Positions 44,512 to 54,013 of a DNA stretch of 64,000 nt are shown here, piece by piece. Made by a program: the position numbers and the translations under genes. The notes below the pieces were generated by a model. The model worked only from the letters and a program-made list of their open reading frames with translations. It did not search any database and was not told the DNA's origin. Position 1 is the first letter of the stretch, and every line of letters begins with the position of its first letter. The stretch covers positions 310,001 to 374,000 of the forward strand of contig NZ_CP008747.1 in assembly GCF_000816085.1 (NCBI RefSeq), written 5' to 3'. The stretch is from Staphylococcus hyicus. Its GTDB lineage: Bacteria > Bacillota > Bacilli > Staphylococcales > Staphylococcaceae.

Positions 44512-44745
44512 TTAACTATATTGTGTCGCTAAATTTTGATATTCCTCTTGGCTTAACCCTTTATAAGGCGTTTCTTGTGCTGTTGATGATTGCGCATTCA
44601 CTGTATGAATATCATAGTCGAGAGAAGAAGCGAGATCGTTGTATTCTTTCTGACTAAGTCCAGCTGCATCGGAAGTACCGCTCGCAAATGACGCGACCCC
44701 TATAGCTAATGCACCAACTGCAACACATTTACTTGTAAAATTCAT
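44512..44745 (-). CDS. Small secreted protein with duplicated GLSQxEY motif
   Basis: 77 residues: signal peptide of ~27 residues, then a short mature peptide in which GLSQKEYNDLA and GLSQEEYQNLA are two copies of one motif about 37 residues apart. AAAGGTGATAG precedes the ATG. I do not recognise a function. It resembles the small exported proteins common in staphylococci, which may be enterotoxin-unrelated peptides or surface factors. Alone, convergent with the KGG gene. Confidence 0.75.
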   Translation of the reverse strand: MNFTSKCVAVGALAIGVASFASGTSDAAGLSQKEYNDLASSLDYDIHTVNAQSSTAQETPYKGLSQEEYQNLATQYS

Positions 44746-45332
44746 ACACTATCACCTTTCTTCTTTAGTATATAAATTATACTAACATATCGATGGATGA
44801 AGTTCAAAGATAGTGATGAATATAAATATTTTTATAGAAGAAATTATATATTTGAAATATATTTTATTTCACAAGTGAATCATTTTCCCGTATAATCGCT
44901 ATTAGACTTCTACTGTACAAAGTTCTTTTGAAAAAATGTAAAAGTCATCACTATTCTCACATAACTTTTGAAGGGACATTCTATATAATTGATTTAAGGG
45001 ACAGGGATATGAAATCTCCCATTAAAGTGTAAATGCTTGAAATGATGCGGATAGCTAAAGTTTGGGCATGACTAACTTTCCAAATAATAGTCATATCAAT
45101 GGGGTGGAATTACAATTTTATGTCATTGATGTAAGTGTCTGCGCATGCACGGCTTAACATTATTTTGTTGATGTTTTAATTGTTAAATTAATTACTAAAT
45201 TCAACGATTTATGATTAATGATTTGTTTTTTGTATATACATATAAGACAACGACTTTTAAGAACGTCACAAAATAGTTTGTAAAATATGCAATATGCCAA
45301 AGTATTTATTTTAAAAAGTGGGGTGAAGTATT
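44746..45332. other. Intergenic region upstream of the poly-gamma-glutamate hydrolase gene
   Basis: 587 bp, AT-rich, with several TTGTTAA-like strings near 45175-45200 but no full operator I would defend. No coding frame with a ribosome site was found. Confidence 0.5.
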
Positions 45333-46040
45333 GTGAAAAAAATTATTATTTCTATTTTACTGATTGCGGGTGTACTAATAACGAATATGCTGTATTTAAC
45401 ATTTTTCTCTAAATCAAGTAATGCGAATGATCATTATGGATCAATGACACAATTGATGAAAGCTACAAAAGAAGGTGTCGATTGGAAAATTTTTACTAAA
45501 GATGAGCACAACCCAACCGTAATCGTCGCGCCTCATGGAGGTGGTATCGAACCAGGTACTACTGAAATAGCTGGAAGTATAGCAAAAAAAGCAAATGCTG
45601 GCTTTTATACGTTCCAAGGTATTAGACCTCAAAATAATTCTGAATTACACGTGACATCAATTAACTATGATGAACCTAAAGCACGTGAAATGATAGGGCA
45701 ATCTGAGCGCACAGTGACAATTCATAAAACAGGACGCGAGGGTGCTGATGTGTATATCGGTGGACGTGATACCGCGCTTAAACACAAAATCATGGATAGT
45801 CTTACACACAAAGGTTTTATCGTTAAGGAAGCAAACGGCAATATTGCAGGTGAAGGTATTAAAAATATTACCAACATGAACAAACGACAAGCAGGCGTGC
45901 AACTAGAAGTATCTAATTCAACGATTCATAATTTCTTTAAAAATGGGGACTCTAGTCGTGTATCACGTATATATGCGGCGAATTGGACGAATACGATGGA
46001 ACGTTTCACAGATGGTGTCGCTGAAGCGTTAAAATCATAA
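45333..46040 (+). CDS. Poly-gamma-glutamate hydrolase family protein
   Basis: 235 residues with an N-terminal signal/anchor helix (5-24). The mature part carries APHGGGIEPGTTEIA, a zinc-carboxypeptidase-like motif with the His and Glu ligands, and later HKTGREGADVYIGG and GVQLEVS. This is the family of phage and Bacillus PGA hydrolases (DUF867). It would cut poly-gamma-glutamate outside the cell. The GTG start has GGGGTGA upstream. Its placement 3.4 kb from the PGA operon suggests capsule turnover, or defence against others' PGA. Confidence 0.83.
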   Translation: MKKIIISILLIAGVLITNMLYLTFFSKSSNANDHYGSMTQLMKATKEGVDWKIFTKDEHNPTVIVAPHGGGIEPGTTEIAGSIAKKANAGFYTFQGIRPQNNSELHVTSINYDEPKAREMIGQSERTVTIHKTGREGADVYIGGRDTALKHKIMDSLTHKGFIVKEANGNIAGEGIKNITNMNKRQAGVQLEVSNSTIHNFFKNGDSSRVSRIYAANWTNTMERFTDGVAEALKS

Positions 46041-46066
46041 CCAACCTATAATGACAATTTTTACAA

Positions 46067-46100
46067 AAAAGGCGAAGCGCTATGGAGCGTTTCGTCTTTT
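46067..46100 (+). terminator. Terminator after the PGA hydrolase gene
   Basis: Arms AAAGGCGAAGCGCT and AGCGTTTCGTCTTT with mismatches, then T-rich sequence. Confidence 0.7.
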
Positions 46101-46282
46101 GTGATGTCATCAAAATTGCAAAATTCCTACAAAAATTCTACAGAAATTTCAGTTTCTTATCAAAAAGATGACGTTTTAAAAATATTATTAAAAAGATGGA
46201 TTTTGAGTGCATGTATGCTGATTTTATAGTATCGTTGCTATGTTGAAAATCATACTTTAAAAGATAGAGAAGGAGGTCGAGA

Positions 46283-48898
46283 ATAATTCGACATTTTCAA
46301 CAACTTTCAAAACGGTTTATATACATATTTTTGTTTAGTATTTTGCTTACAACATTAGTATTTATCCCATTTTTCTACAATACTTTTGTCAATGGTATTG
46401 CATTTGCCGGAAAAGGGGATGGGTTTAGTCAATTAATGCCTTTTCAAAAATATTTGTACGAACACTATACAGAGTTTAAAAGTTTTTATGATACAGATTT
46501 CGGCTTAGGTGGCGATTATACAAAAGGGCTATCATACTATTATGCAACAAGCCCACTGATGATTATCTATTTCTTTATTATTCGCATCTTAGATATGATA
46601 TTTCATTTGCCAACACATGATATGACGTTTTGGGCCAAAAATCAGGTCATTATTTCATATATTCGTGTATTATTAACAACCATCGTGAGTTACTATTGTT
46701 TTCGTTATTTACAGCCTGAACGTCGTCAATTTGCAATTTTAGCGACTATCATGTATACCGTATCTGTCGTAACGATATACTTTAATTTTACATGGTCATT
46801 TTATGGCGAAGTGTTAATTTTATTGCCATTGTCAATATGGGCAATGGAACGTTTTTTCAGAGCGCGTAAAATAGGCTTGTTCATCATCGCTATTGCATTA
46901 ACATTGTTTGCGAATTTCTATTTTGCGTACTATGAAATGATTATTTTAGGATTCTATTTTCTGTACCGTGTCATTGTACCACATTCTAATGATGTGGTCT
47001 CACGTGTTCAAAAACTATGGATGCTGGCGATTGCTGCCTTCATAAGTTTGTTAATCAGTCTTCCAGGATTTTTTACAGGTGTATCCGCGGTTATGGAAAA
47101 TAATAGAGAAATTAACCCGCATCTTAATTTGACGTTATTTATAGATTTTACAGAAAAATATCATATTTTCTCTAATGGCTTTTACATTACGATTTCAACA
47201 CTGACATTTATCGCATTATTTGCGGTGAATCTATACAAATACTATTATTATCGTTTATTTGCGATATTAACGTGGATCTTACTAGTAGGTTCACTCACAC
47301 CATATTTTGATAGTTTTTTTAATGGTTTTTCATTACCATCACGACGTTGGATTTATATTTTATGTTTATCTTCTAGTGTGCTTATCGCATTATTTATACG
47401 CTATTTTTCAGAAGTACATCTTAAACAATTCATGATAACGGCCATACCGACTGTAATCGTGATGGCGCTGATGTATACACAATATGATGCCACAATGAAC
47501 TGGATGTGGGTGACACTATTAATCTTCATCGTGATGGGTGTTATATTATGGCAACGTCAATGGCTTGCTCATCCAGCAATGTATTACGTCTGGATTGGAC
47601 TCGTATTCATTCAACAAGTAATGATGATTGTCGATTATCATCAATCTCATATGACAATTTATGAACGTCCTATCGCGTCAATGACTGAAGATAAATATCA
47701 CAGTGATGCACTTCAGAAAGAATTCGATCAAATTCAACAAAAAGGAAATCCATTTTCTCGTATTGAATATTTATCTTTATCAGCACTCAATTCGCCATTG
47801 ATTTATGGCTATAATGGTTTATCGATTTATTCAAGTTTGTTTAATGGCGATGTCCTTGATTATTATGATAAAACAATGCAAATTGCGCAGCCGATTGATA
47901 AAAACAGTACGCATCGTTTATTAGGTAATCGTGCGAATTTAATGGCGTTATGGGATGCGAAAGATCGCTTTAAAAATCCTAAAGATGATAACCTTCCATA
48001 TGGGTTTGAACCAGAAAAAATAGTTGATGGGAAGGATAATAAATATCAATATTCAAAAGACACCATTCATTATCCAAGTACGCACATTACAAATAAAGTG
48101 TTTGACCCTAAAGATTTAAAATCACCTATAGACCGTGAACATGCGATGTTACAAGGAATCGTCTTAAATGATGGCACGAAAGCCAACAGTCAAATTCAAG
48201 AAAGTACCAATTACGCAAGTCTGATTGAAATTAATACGAAAGATGCTGATTTTAAAGAGGGAAACCATTTCTTAAAAGTGAAAAAAGATGAGGGGGGGTT
48301 AGAACTTAAAGTTCCAAAAACAGTTGCTGAAGATAATAAAGACGTTTATGTCGAAATGGATTTAGAAATGGTCAAACCGAAAGATAAAGCTCATCAAGTA
48401 AAACTGAACGAATATAAACAAAGTCGCAGTTCTTTAAATTATACGTATCGCCGTGCGGTTACACCGATTACTTTTCGTGTGAAAGCCGATGAGACGTTAC
48501 GACTAAAACTTTCAAAAGGCACATACCGTTACCACCTTAAAGGCGTATATGGTGAAAACTACGAAACACTGAAATCAGCAGCGAAAGAAGTTCAAAAGGT
48601 AAAGGTTAAAGAAACGAAAGACGGCTATGCATTTATTAAAAATAAACGTGACGCTGGTTACCTTGTCGTACCCACACCTTATGTTGATGGATTAGAAGCA
48701 ACAGCAGATGGACAATCTGTGGACGTTAAAAAGGGGAATGGCATGCAGACGGTGATTCCTGTTAAAAAAGGACAAGAACACATCGAATTGATGTATACAC
48801 CGCCGCATAGAGTGTTATTACTGATAATAATGGGGATTGGTATTATAGCTGGTATCCTGTATACCGCTTTTATTGCAAGGCGCTTAAAAAAGAAATAA
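46283..48898 (+). CDS. YfhO-family membrane protein, near-cognate start
   Basis: About 871 residues. Eleven or more helices in the first ~500 residues, with the YfhO entry motif GKGDGFSQLMPFQKYLYEHY, then a large outer domain, and a last helix at the C-terminus. YfhO proteins are GT-C-fold relatives involved in lipoteichoic-acid glycosylation in Bacillus/Listeria. The ribosome site AGGAGG (46271-46276) is followed after six bases by ATA ATT CGA, so the start should be ATA 46283 or ATT 46286. The first conventional start is a TTG at 46331 without a ribosome site. Confidence 0.85.
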   Translation: MIRHFQQLSKRFIYIFLFSILLTTLVFIPFFYNTFVNGIAFAGKGDGFSQLMPFQKYLYEHYTEFKSFYDTDFGLGGDYTKGLSYYYATSPLMIIYFFIIRILDMIFHLPTHDMTFWAKNQVIISYIRVLLTTIVSYYCFRYLQPERRQFAILATIMYTVSVVTIYFNFTWSFYGEVLILLPLSIWAMERFFRARKIGLFIIAIALTLFANFYFAYYEMIILGFYFLYRVIVPHSNDVVSRVQKLWMLAIAAFISLLISLPGFFTGVSAVMENNREINPHLNLTLFIDFTEKYHIFSNGFYITISTLTFIALFAVNLYKYYYYRLFAILTWILLVGSLTPYFDSFFNGFSLPSRRWIYILCLSSSVLIALFIRYFSEVHLKQFMITAIPTVIVMALMYTQYDATMNWMWVTLLIFIVMGVILWQRQWLAHPAMYYVWIGLVFIQQVMMIVDYHQSHMTIYERPIASMTEDKYHSDALQKEFDQIQQKGNPFSRIEYLSLSALNSPLIYGYNGLSIYSSLFNGDVLDYYDKTMQIAQPIDKNSTHRLLGNRANLMALWDAKDRFKNPKDDNLPYGFEPEKIVDGKDNKYQYSKDTIHYPSTHITNKVFDPKDLKSPIDREHAMLQGIVLNDGTKANSQIQESTNYASLIEINTKDADFKEGNHFLKVKKDEGGLELKVPKTVAEDNKDVYVEMDLEMVKPKDKAHQVKLNEYKQSRSSLNYTYRRAVTPITFRVKADETLRLKLSKGTYRYHLKGVYGENYETLKSAAKEVQKVKVKETKDGYAFIKNKRDAGYLVVPTPYVDGLEATADGQSVDVKKGNGMQTVIPVKKGQEHIELMYTPPHRVLLLIIMGIGIIAGILYTAFIARRLKKK

Positions 48899-48900
48899 TA

Positions 48901-48942
48901 AAAAGGAGTGGAACACTAACATGAGCGTTCCACTCCTTTTTT
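48901..48942 (+). terminator. Terminator after yfhO
   Basis: Arms AAAGGAGTGGAAC and GTTCCACTCCTTT followed by further T residues; it begins immediately after the stop codon. Confidence 0.88.
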
Positions 48943-49125
48943 TACCTAGAAAGTTTGGCCTAGGGTAGTATGCTTGTTTGGAATAATCGCGATTTAGTTC
49001 CTGAGTAGGATCGTCACAATTATCAATAATATGAATGTGTTACAAAATTGTAAAAGCTATTTGAAGATGCAATTAAAAATAAAATTTATATGCTATAATA
49101 TTATTAAAAAAGAGGGCTGACGAGT

Positions 49126-49368
49126 ATGAACAACACAAAGTATTCATGGACAAGTCGTATCGTTGATATGATAGGTATTATTGCTAGTTTATTGCTACTC
49201 ATACTTCTTATAATCAAATTTTATATTCATGTGACGCCTGATAGATGGGAAGTTGGTTTCGAATTTACAGGGAATTCAGGCATCATTATGATATTACTTG
49301 TTGTGACGATAATCATATGTGCGAGTATTTCATTTATTCAAAAGTTGAAATGTAAACCGCGTTCATAA
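49126..49368 (+). CDS. Small two-helix membrane protein
   Basis: 80 residues with two hydrophobic helices (about 13-33 and 48-68) joined by a loop containing TPDRWEVGFEFTG. Ends with basic residues inside. Start ATG 49126; the ribosome site is modest. I do not recognise the family. It sits between yfhO and the PGA operon and has its own promoter-like region upstream. Confidence 0.65.
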   Translation: MNNTKYSWTSRIVDMIGIIASLLLLILLIIKFYIHVTPDRWEVGFEFTGNSGIIMILLVVTIIICASISFIQKLKCKPRS

Positions 49369-49382
49369 CTTTAGCTGAAATT

Positions 49383-49416
49383 AAAAAAGGCGACACTCAA
49401 ATGAGCGTCGCCTTTT
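49383..49416. terminator. Bidirectional terminator
   Basis: Arms AAAGGCGAC and GTCGCCTTT with additional CTC/GAG pairing inside; convergent genes on both sides. Confidence 0.85.
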
Positions 49417-49420
49417 AGGG

Positions 49421-51019
49421 TTATCTGACTTCTACGTCATGTCCTGTTTCAACTTTTTTATCTTTATTGAAGTAGGCTGCACCTTGGACACTACCGTAGT
49501 TTGGATTATCTGAGCTGTTATGTGGTTTATACCCTAATTTTTTGAACTCTTCTATAGCGTCATCTTTCATACCATTTTCATAATAAATGGCATCACCATC
49601 GTTATAGAAACGTGGTTTTTCAATAATTTGTTGCAATGATCCTTTGTCACGTAAATATTGTGACATGGTTTGCTGAAGTAACGTTGGGACTTTATTCCCA
49701 CCAGGTGTACCTGTACCGAAGTGATAATTTTCACCAACAACAATCATTGGTGAGATGTAAGAACGTGGTGTTTTATTAGGTCCTCCTTTATTATCACTTG
49801 AAGGCGTCTTAGAAAAGCGATCAAGCGCGTTATTCAAGAAGAAACCTTGTTCTGTATATTGACCGTTACCAAAGAAGTTATTCAATGTATTTGTTGAGCT
49901 CATCATCTTACCATCTTTGTCAATTACAACGAAATGGGAACCAGCAGTATTTGCTTCACCTTGTAAATCAAATTTATTTTTAAGATCTTTATATTCTTCT
50001 GCATGATTTGAAAGGTATGCATCGTTGAGTTTTTGTTGATCGATTGGTTTTTCGTCATTCACAATGTAACGATTTTTATAATTTACATTACGTGCTTTTA
50101 CTGTACCATCCACATAAGACTGAGGTGTGTCTTCACCTAACTCACCGTTGATCATTTGATCGATTTTCAGTGATTGTAATGTGAAAATACCACCAGTTGG
50201 ATTCGGTGATGTGTACACTTGGTTGCCTAAATATTCTGTAGAAATTGGTTTTTTCTCTTTTGTTTTAAAGTCTTTGAAGTCTTGTGCATCTAAGTTGCCA
50301 CGTGTTTGTTCAGCGATTTTAGGGCCGAGATCTTTATAAAAGCCATCCGCACCGTTATCACGTATATGTTTTAACGTATTTGCTAAGTTCGGTTGCTTAA
50401 CAACGTCACCTGCTTTTACAACTTTGCCATCTTTAACGAAGGGTGATTTTTTATCTACAATGGCACTGTATTTAAGTAACATTTTTTCTAAATCCGTATT
50501 GACTTGGAAACCGTCTTCAGCGAGGGGAATAACATAATTAAGAATATCTTTCTCGCTCATTTTTCCTTCTTTCGCATGCATATGCGACATACCGCTTACA
50601 AAGCCAGGTACCCCGATTTTATCACCATTTTTATATTGGTGTGATGATACAGCGTTGTAATCATAGACGATTGGTTTTTCACCTTTTTTACCAGAGTAGG
50701 AGAGGGTTGTTCCTTCACCACCAAGGCCAGCTGCAAAGGGCTCTGTCACTGCTAACGTATAAGCAACACCGTATGCGGCATCGGCAGCGTTACCGCCGTC
50801 TTTGATAATTTTGTTACCAACTTGTCGTGCAATTTCATTATTTGTAGAGATACCGTAAGATTTTGTAGCATTATCATTTGTAGCTTGAGATGCGAGTTTG
50901 TTTTCATATAACTGGTCTTTATCGACTTGTTCATCACGGTTGAGGTAATAAAACCCTACAGATGCGATGACCATAATAATTAAAATAACACCGAGTAATT
51001 TTTTATTGTAAATACTCAT
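49421..51019 (-). CDS. capD: Gamma-glutamyltransferase of the PGA operon (CapD-like)
   Basis: 532 residues, N-terminal membrane anchor (8-25), then a gamma-glutamyltranspeptidase fold with GLGGEGTTLSY and the small-subunit start region SHFVVIDKDG followed by STNTLNNFFG. CapD cuts PGA and anchors it to peptidoglycan. Usual enzymes have Thr-Thr where this protein has Gly360-Ser361 (NTAGSHF), so autoprocessing may use Ser or another residue, or be lost. Last gene of the cap operon; its start overlaps the small gene before it. Confidence 0.85.
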   Translation of the reverse strand: MSIYNKKLLGVILIIMVIASVGFYYLNRDEQVDKDQLYENKLASQATNDNATKSYGISTNNEIARQVGNKIIKDGGNAADAAYGVAYTLAVTEPFAAGLGGEGTTLSYSGKKGEKPIVYDYNAVSSHQYKNGDKIGVPGFVSGMSHMHAKEGKMSEKDILNYVIPLAEDGFQVNTDLEKMLLKYSAIVDKKSPFVKDGKVVKAGDVVKQPNLANTLKHIRDNGADGFYKDLGPKIAEQTRGNLDAQDFKDFKTKEKKPISTEYLGNQVYTSPNPTGGIFTLQSLKIDQMINGELGEDTPQSYVDGTVKARNVNYKNRYIVNDEKPIDQQKLNDAYLSNHAEEYKDLKNKFDLQGEANTAGSHFVVIDKDGKMMSSTNTLNNFFGNGQYTEQGFFLNNALDRFSKTPSSDNKGGPNKTPRSYISPMIVVGENYHFGTGTPGGNKVPTLLQQTMSQYLRDKGSLQQIIEKPRFYNDGDAIYYENGMKDDAIEEFKKLGYKPHNSSDNPNYGSVQGAAYFNKDKKVETGHDVEVR

Positions 51020-51296
51020 GGGATTGACCTCCGTCTAAGGCAACCTGTTGGTTATTTTGTGACGTATGCGCTGATTGTTTTGATGTGTCATTTTTTAAAG
51101 ATACGTGTACACCATGATGTTTGTTTTCAGTTGAATCTTCTTTCGGTTGTTCTAAAGATACATGTTTTTCTTGTCTTAAATCATGTTTCTCATATTTATC
51201 TAAAGTGTCATTTGCATTACTGTTGATGATTAAGAAGAATATCCCGCAAATGAGCAATACGATAACACCATACAGAATGTAATTTTTAGTTCTCAT
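51003..51296 (-). CDS. Small single-helix protein of the PGA operon (CapE-position)
   Basis: 97 residues from ATG 51296: one N-terminal helix (7-24) followed by a hydrophilic outer part with repeated VSLxxP/KHxVSL elements, rich in His and Gln. It overlaps capA upstream and capD downstream. Bacillus cap/pgs operons have a small essential protein (CapE/PgsE, about 50 residues) in or after this position. The similarity here is one of place and topology only, and it is twice as long. Confidence 0.7.
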   Translation of the reverse strand: MRTKNYILYGVIVLLICGIFFLIINSNANDTLDKYEKHDLRQEKHVSLEQPKEDSTENKHHGVHVSLKNDTSKQSAHTSQNNQQVALDGGQSHEYLQ

Positions 51297-52356
51297 ATGT
51301 GTAACCTCCATTGGCTTCTTTTAATTTAATTGATGGGCTTGAAATACGATTAAAGAATTTTTGCTTTTCTATAGCGTTCATATTGTCTTGAGTGACTTGG
51401 TCTCCTGTGGTGCGAATAGGTGTGATTTGAAACTTGCTCTGATCACCATGAATGGTATGTTGAACAGCGATACCTTTTTTGTTTTCTGATAAGAATTTAT
51501 CGGATGTTACATTACCTAAGCTGTAAAAAATGCTTGAACCTTTATATTTTTCGATTTCTTGAACAACAGTATTATGACCAACAACAACATCTGCGCCAGC
51601 ATCTACTAAAGCATGACCATATTGTTTTTGGCGATTTGTCACGTTCGGTTCGTCAGGGATACCCCAGTCGACATTGACAATTACGACATCATTGTCTTTT
51701 TTAAGTTTTTGAACGAGAGGCATGAAGATTTTAGGTTCAAGTGCGATAGATGTCGTTGCTTTACGTGGGTCCATATATTTGGAACTTACATCTGTGAATG
51801 ATACACTTGCCACTTTTTTACCATTAACTGTCTTCTTAGTGATTTTACTGTTCAACGGATTAGAACCATTACCTGTAGTGAAGTTATAGCCATGTTGGGC
51901 ATCTGCTTTTCTTGTAATTTGTTTAATTTGTTCAAGATCAACAGAGTTGTTCGTTAAGTTGATGGTGCTAAAACCTAAATGATTTAAGAATCCAATATTT
52001 TTTAAGTTTTTATCTATGTTTCGTTTAGGGTCTTTCGCAAAGTTGTTGACGTTTACACTTGCTAAAGCATAGTCACTATCTTTAATAATGTCAGATACTG
52101 AACTGAACATATTTTTCAAATCGTTTTGACGAATGTTTTCATTTAATGTGATATTGCCTAGATACGTCATATGTAGTCCTTTATCTTCTTTACCAAAAAC
52201 TTTTACACTTTCCGTTTTGGTAGTCAGCATGAAAAAGACGAGTAGGCCAATCGCAATTACGGTAACGACAAGCATCAAAAGTGAATTATGTTTTTTCTGG
52301 TTTTTCGAATTGCGAAGTATCCGTTCTTCTAAATTTAATTTGTTCTTTTTCGACAT
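51286..52356 (-). CDS. capA: Poly-gamma-glutamate synthesis protein CapA
   Basis: 356 residues: one N-terminal helix (about 24-44), then the calcineurin-like PGA_cap domain, with GADVVVGHNTVVQEIEKY and the final IFYSLGNVTSD matching family ends. CapA/PgsA is the membrane partner needed for export of the polymer with CapB and CapC. It follows capC by 14 bp and overlaps the small gene after it. Length agrees with staphylococcal CapA. Confidence 0.92.
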   Translation of the reverse strand: MSKKNKLNLEERILRNSKNQKKHNSLLMLVVTVIAIGLLVFFMLTTKTESVKVFGKEDKGLHMTYLGNITLNENIRQNDLKNMFSSVSDIIKDSDYALASVNVNNFAKDPKRNIDKNLKNIGFLNHLGFSTINLTNNSVDLEQIKQITRKADAQHGYNFTTGNGSNPLNSKITKKTVNGKKVASVSFTDVSSKYMDPRKATTSIALEPKIFMPLVQKLKKDNDVVIVNVDWGIPDEPNVTNRQKQYGHALVDAGADVVVGHNTVVQEIEKYKGSSIFYSLGNVTSDKFLSENKKGIAVQHTIHGDQSKFQITPIRTTGDQVTQDNMNAIEKQKFFNRISSPSIKLKEANGGYTYEN

Positions 52357-52370
52357 AATCTAGCTCCCTT

Positions 52371-52823
52371 TTACTTAATAAAGCTATAAGCAAATAGAAT
52401 GATATATGTGATACCTGTTAATAACATACAAGATGCTAAAGTAGTGATTGTACCTTGTTTTTGAATTGTGTTTGCAATAATTCCAGGAATAACGATACCA
52501 ATACCTGAAAGTTGTACGATTTCAAAAGGTGCCAAAGGGTAAATCAAATCAAACAGGAATTTGAGTATCATACCCGTTAAAATCATTGCAGCAAATTTAC
52601 GGCGTCCGTATAAAATTGCGACGCGACTTACACCGTGTACAACGATAAAGTATGTAAGACAGCTAATCACTAAAATTGAAAGTAACATGATTGGCTGATC
52701 AAAGATGAGTGCTAAATAACCAGGTACTACGAGTCCAGCAGGGGTAATACCAAATTTTTCGGCAAAGATTAAGCTTAATACAATACCTACGAATAGCGAG
52801 AAATATAACTCTGAACCTATCAA
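52371..52823 (-). CDS. capC: Poly-gamma-glutamate synthesis membrane protein CapC
   Basis: 150 residues, nearly all hydrophobic, four to five helices, with the family block GITPAGLVVPGYLAL near the N-terminus. CapC/PgsC joins CapB in the amide-ligase complex. Two bases separate it from capB. Normal length for the family. Confidence 0.93.
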   Translation of the reverse strand: MIGSELYFSLFVGIVLSLIFAEKFGITPAGLVVPGYLALIFDQPIMLLSILVISCLTYFIVVHGVSRVAILYGRRKFAAMILTGMILKFLFDLIYPLAPFEIVQLSGIGIVIPGIIANTIQKQGTITTLASCMLLTGITYIILFAYSFIK

Positions 52824-52825
52824 AA

Positions 52826-53986
52826 TTAATCCAACCCTTCCATTAAATTGATGACGTGTTTACCACTACCGTGAATATTTCCGACAGTGAAGATTAACGC
52901 TTCATGACATTCTTCAAAAATTGCTTGTTCGACTTCACTAAATGGACGTCCTTCGAAATTTAAATATTTTTTATCTGGACATTCATTTTTCATTGTTTCT
53001 GTTACAGCTTGTGTACTTTTACCGACACAAATGAGCGTGTCATATTCTACATTTGTAATGAAATTTTCAGCGAACAATTTTGTTCTATCAAGCCTGTCTG
53101 CACGACAGTTTAAAATGATAACAATCTTTTTGAATGGATATTTATAATCTATAACTTTTTGTAAAATTGCTTTTGTTGATTTTGGTTCATTTGCGGCAAA
53201 CGCGTTGACGAAGACATTTTGCGTATTGTTTTTATTGAAGTACTTCACACGAACAGCACCACTGTCTGGTGGGGCGTTAAGCATGCCATCAATCATTCTG
53301 TCTTCTTTAATACCTACTGCTTTGGCAACACCTAAGGCAATTGCAACGTTGTCTGGGAAGACGATGTAATCAAAGCGACGTAATAACGCTTCATCGATGT
53401 CATCTTTATCAACAACAATTGTTTCTGTATTACGTTGATCTGCAACTTTCTTAAAGAAGTCTGTGTATTCATCTTTCATTACAACAAGTTTTCCATTATA
53501 TGGAATTGTTGCAGTAAATGATTCTGCCACATCGTCTAATGTAGGACCTAATGTTTCCATATGGTCTTCCATTACGTTAACGATGACCCCTATATTGGCT
53601 TTTAATAGTTGTTTCTGGAAAATAATTTGATAGTCAGGGTTTACAGCCATACATTCATTGACGATGGCTTCTGCGCCTTCCTTATTCACTATTTTCAAAA
53701 TATCCCTTTGTTCCCCTATATTTGGTCCTTGAGGTTTACGTACAACCGGAAACTCTTCATCTGTATACCAATAAAGCATGCGTGCATCTGTACCAGTTGT
53801 TTTACCGATAACCTTCATTTGATCTTCACGTAAAATACCGTAAATCAATCGAGTAATCGTTGATTTACCACGTATCCCATTGATGTTAATTCGAACAGGA
53901 ATACTATTGATGCGTTTGTTATGGACATAGATTTCTCTCATGGCCAAAACTAAAATCAAAGCAGTAAAGAAAATTACCAAAAACAA
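52826..53986 (-). CDS. capB: Poly-gamma-glutamate ligase CapB
   Basis: About 386 residues. One N-terminal helix, then a Mur-ligase-like ATP-binding domain with ININGIRGKSTITRLI and VMEDHMETLGPTLDDVAE. It joins glutamates through gamma-amide bonds. The open frame allows a GTG at 54013, but the TTG at 53986 has GAGGTG six bases upstream and is equally likely. First gene of the capBCA(E)D operon. Such capsules are known in S. epidermidis and its relatives and protect against antimicrobial peptides and salt. Confidence 0.92.
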   Translation of the reverse strand: MFLVIFFTALILVLAMREIYVHNKRINSIPVRININGIRGKSTITRLIYGILREDQMKVIGKTTGTDARMLYWYTDEEFPVVRKPQGPNIGEQRDILKIVNKEGAEAIVNECMAVNPDYQIIFQKQLLKANIGVIVNVMEDHMETLGPTLDDVAESFTATIPYNGKLVVMKDEYTDFFKKVADQRNTETIVVDKDDIDEALLRRFDYIVFPDNVAIALGVAKAVGIKEDRMIDGMLNAPPDSGAVRVKYFNKNNTQNVFVNAFAANEPKSTKAILQKVIDYKYPFKKIVIILNCRADRLDRTKLFAENFITNVEYDTLICVGKSTQAVTETMKNECPDKKYLNFEGRPFSEVEQAIFEECHEALIFTVGNIHGSGKHVINLMEGLD

Positions 53987-54013
53987 TTTTTTCACCTCGT
54001 TTAATTTTGTCAC

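Noticed and set aside
45170..45210. SaeR box upstream of the PGA hydrolase gene
   Set aside because: GTTAA-like strings are present but spacing and both half-sites do not match.
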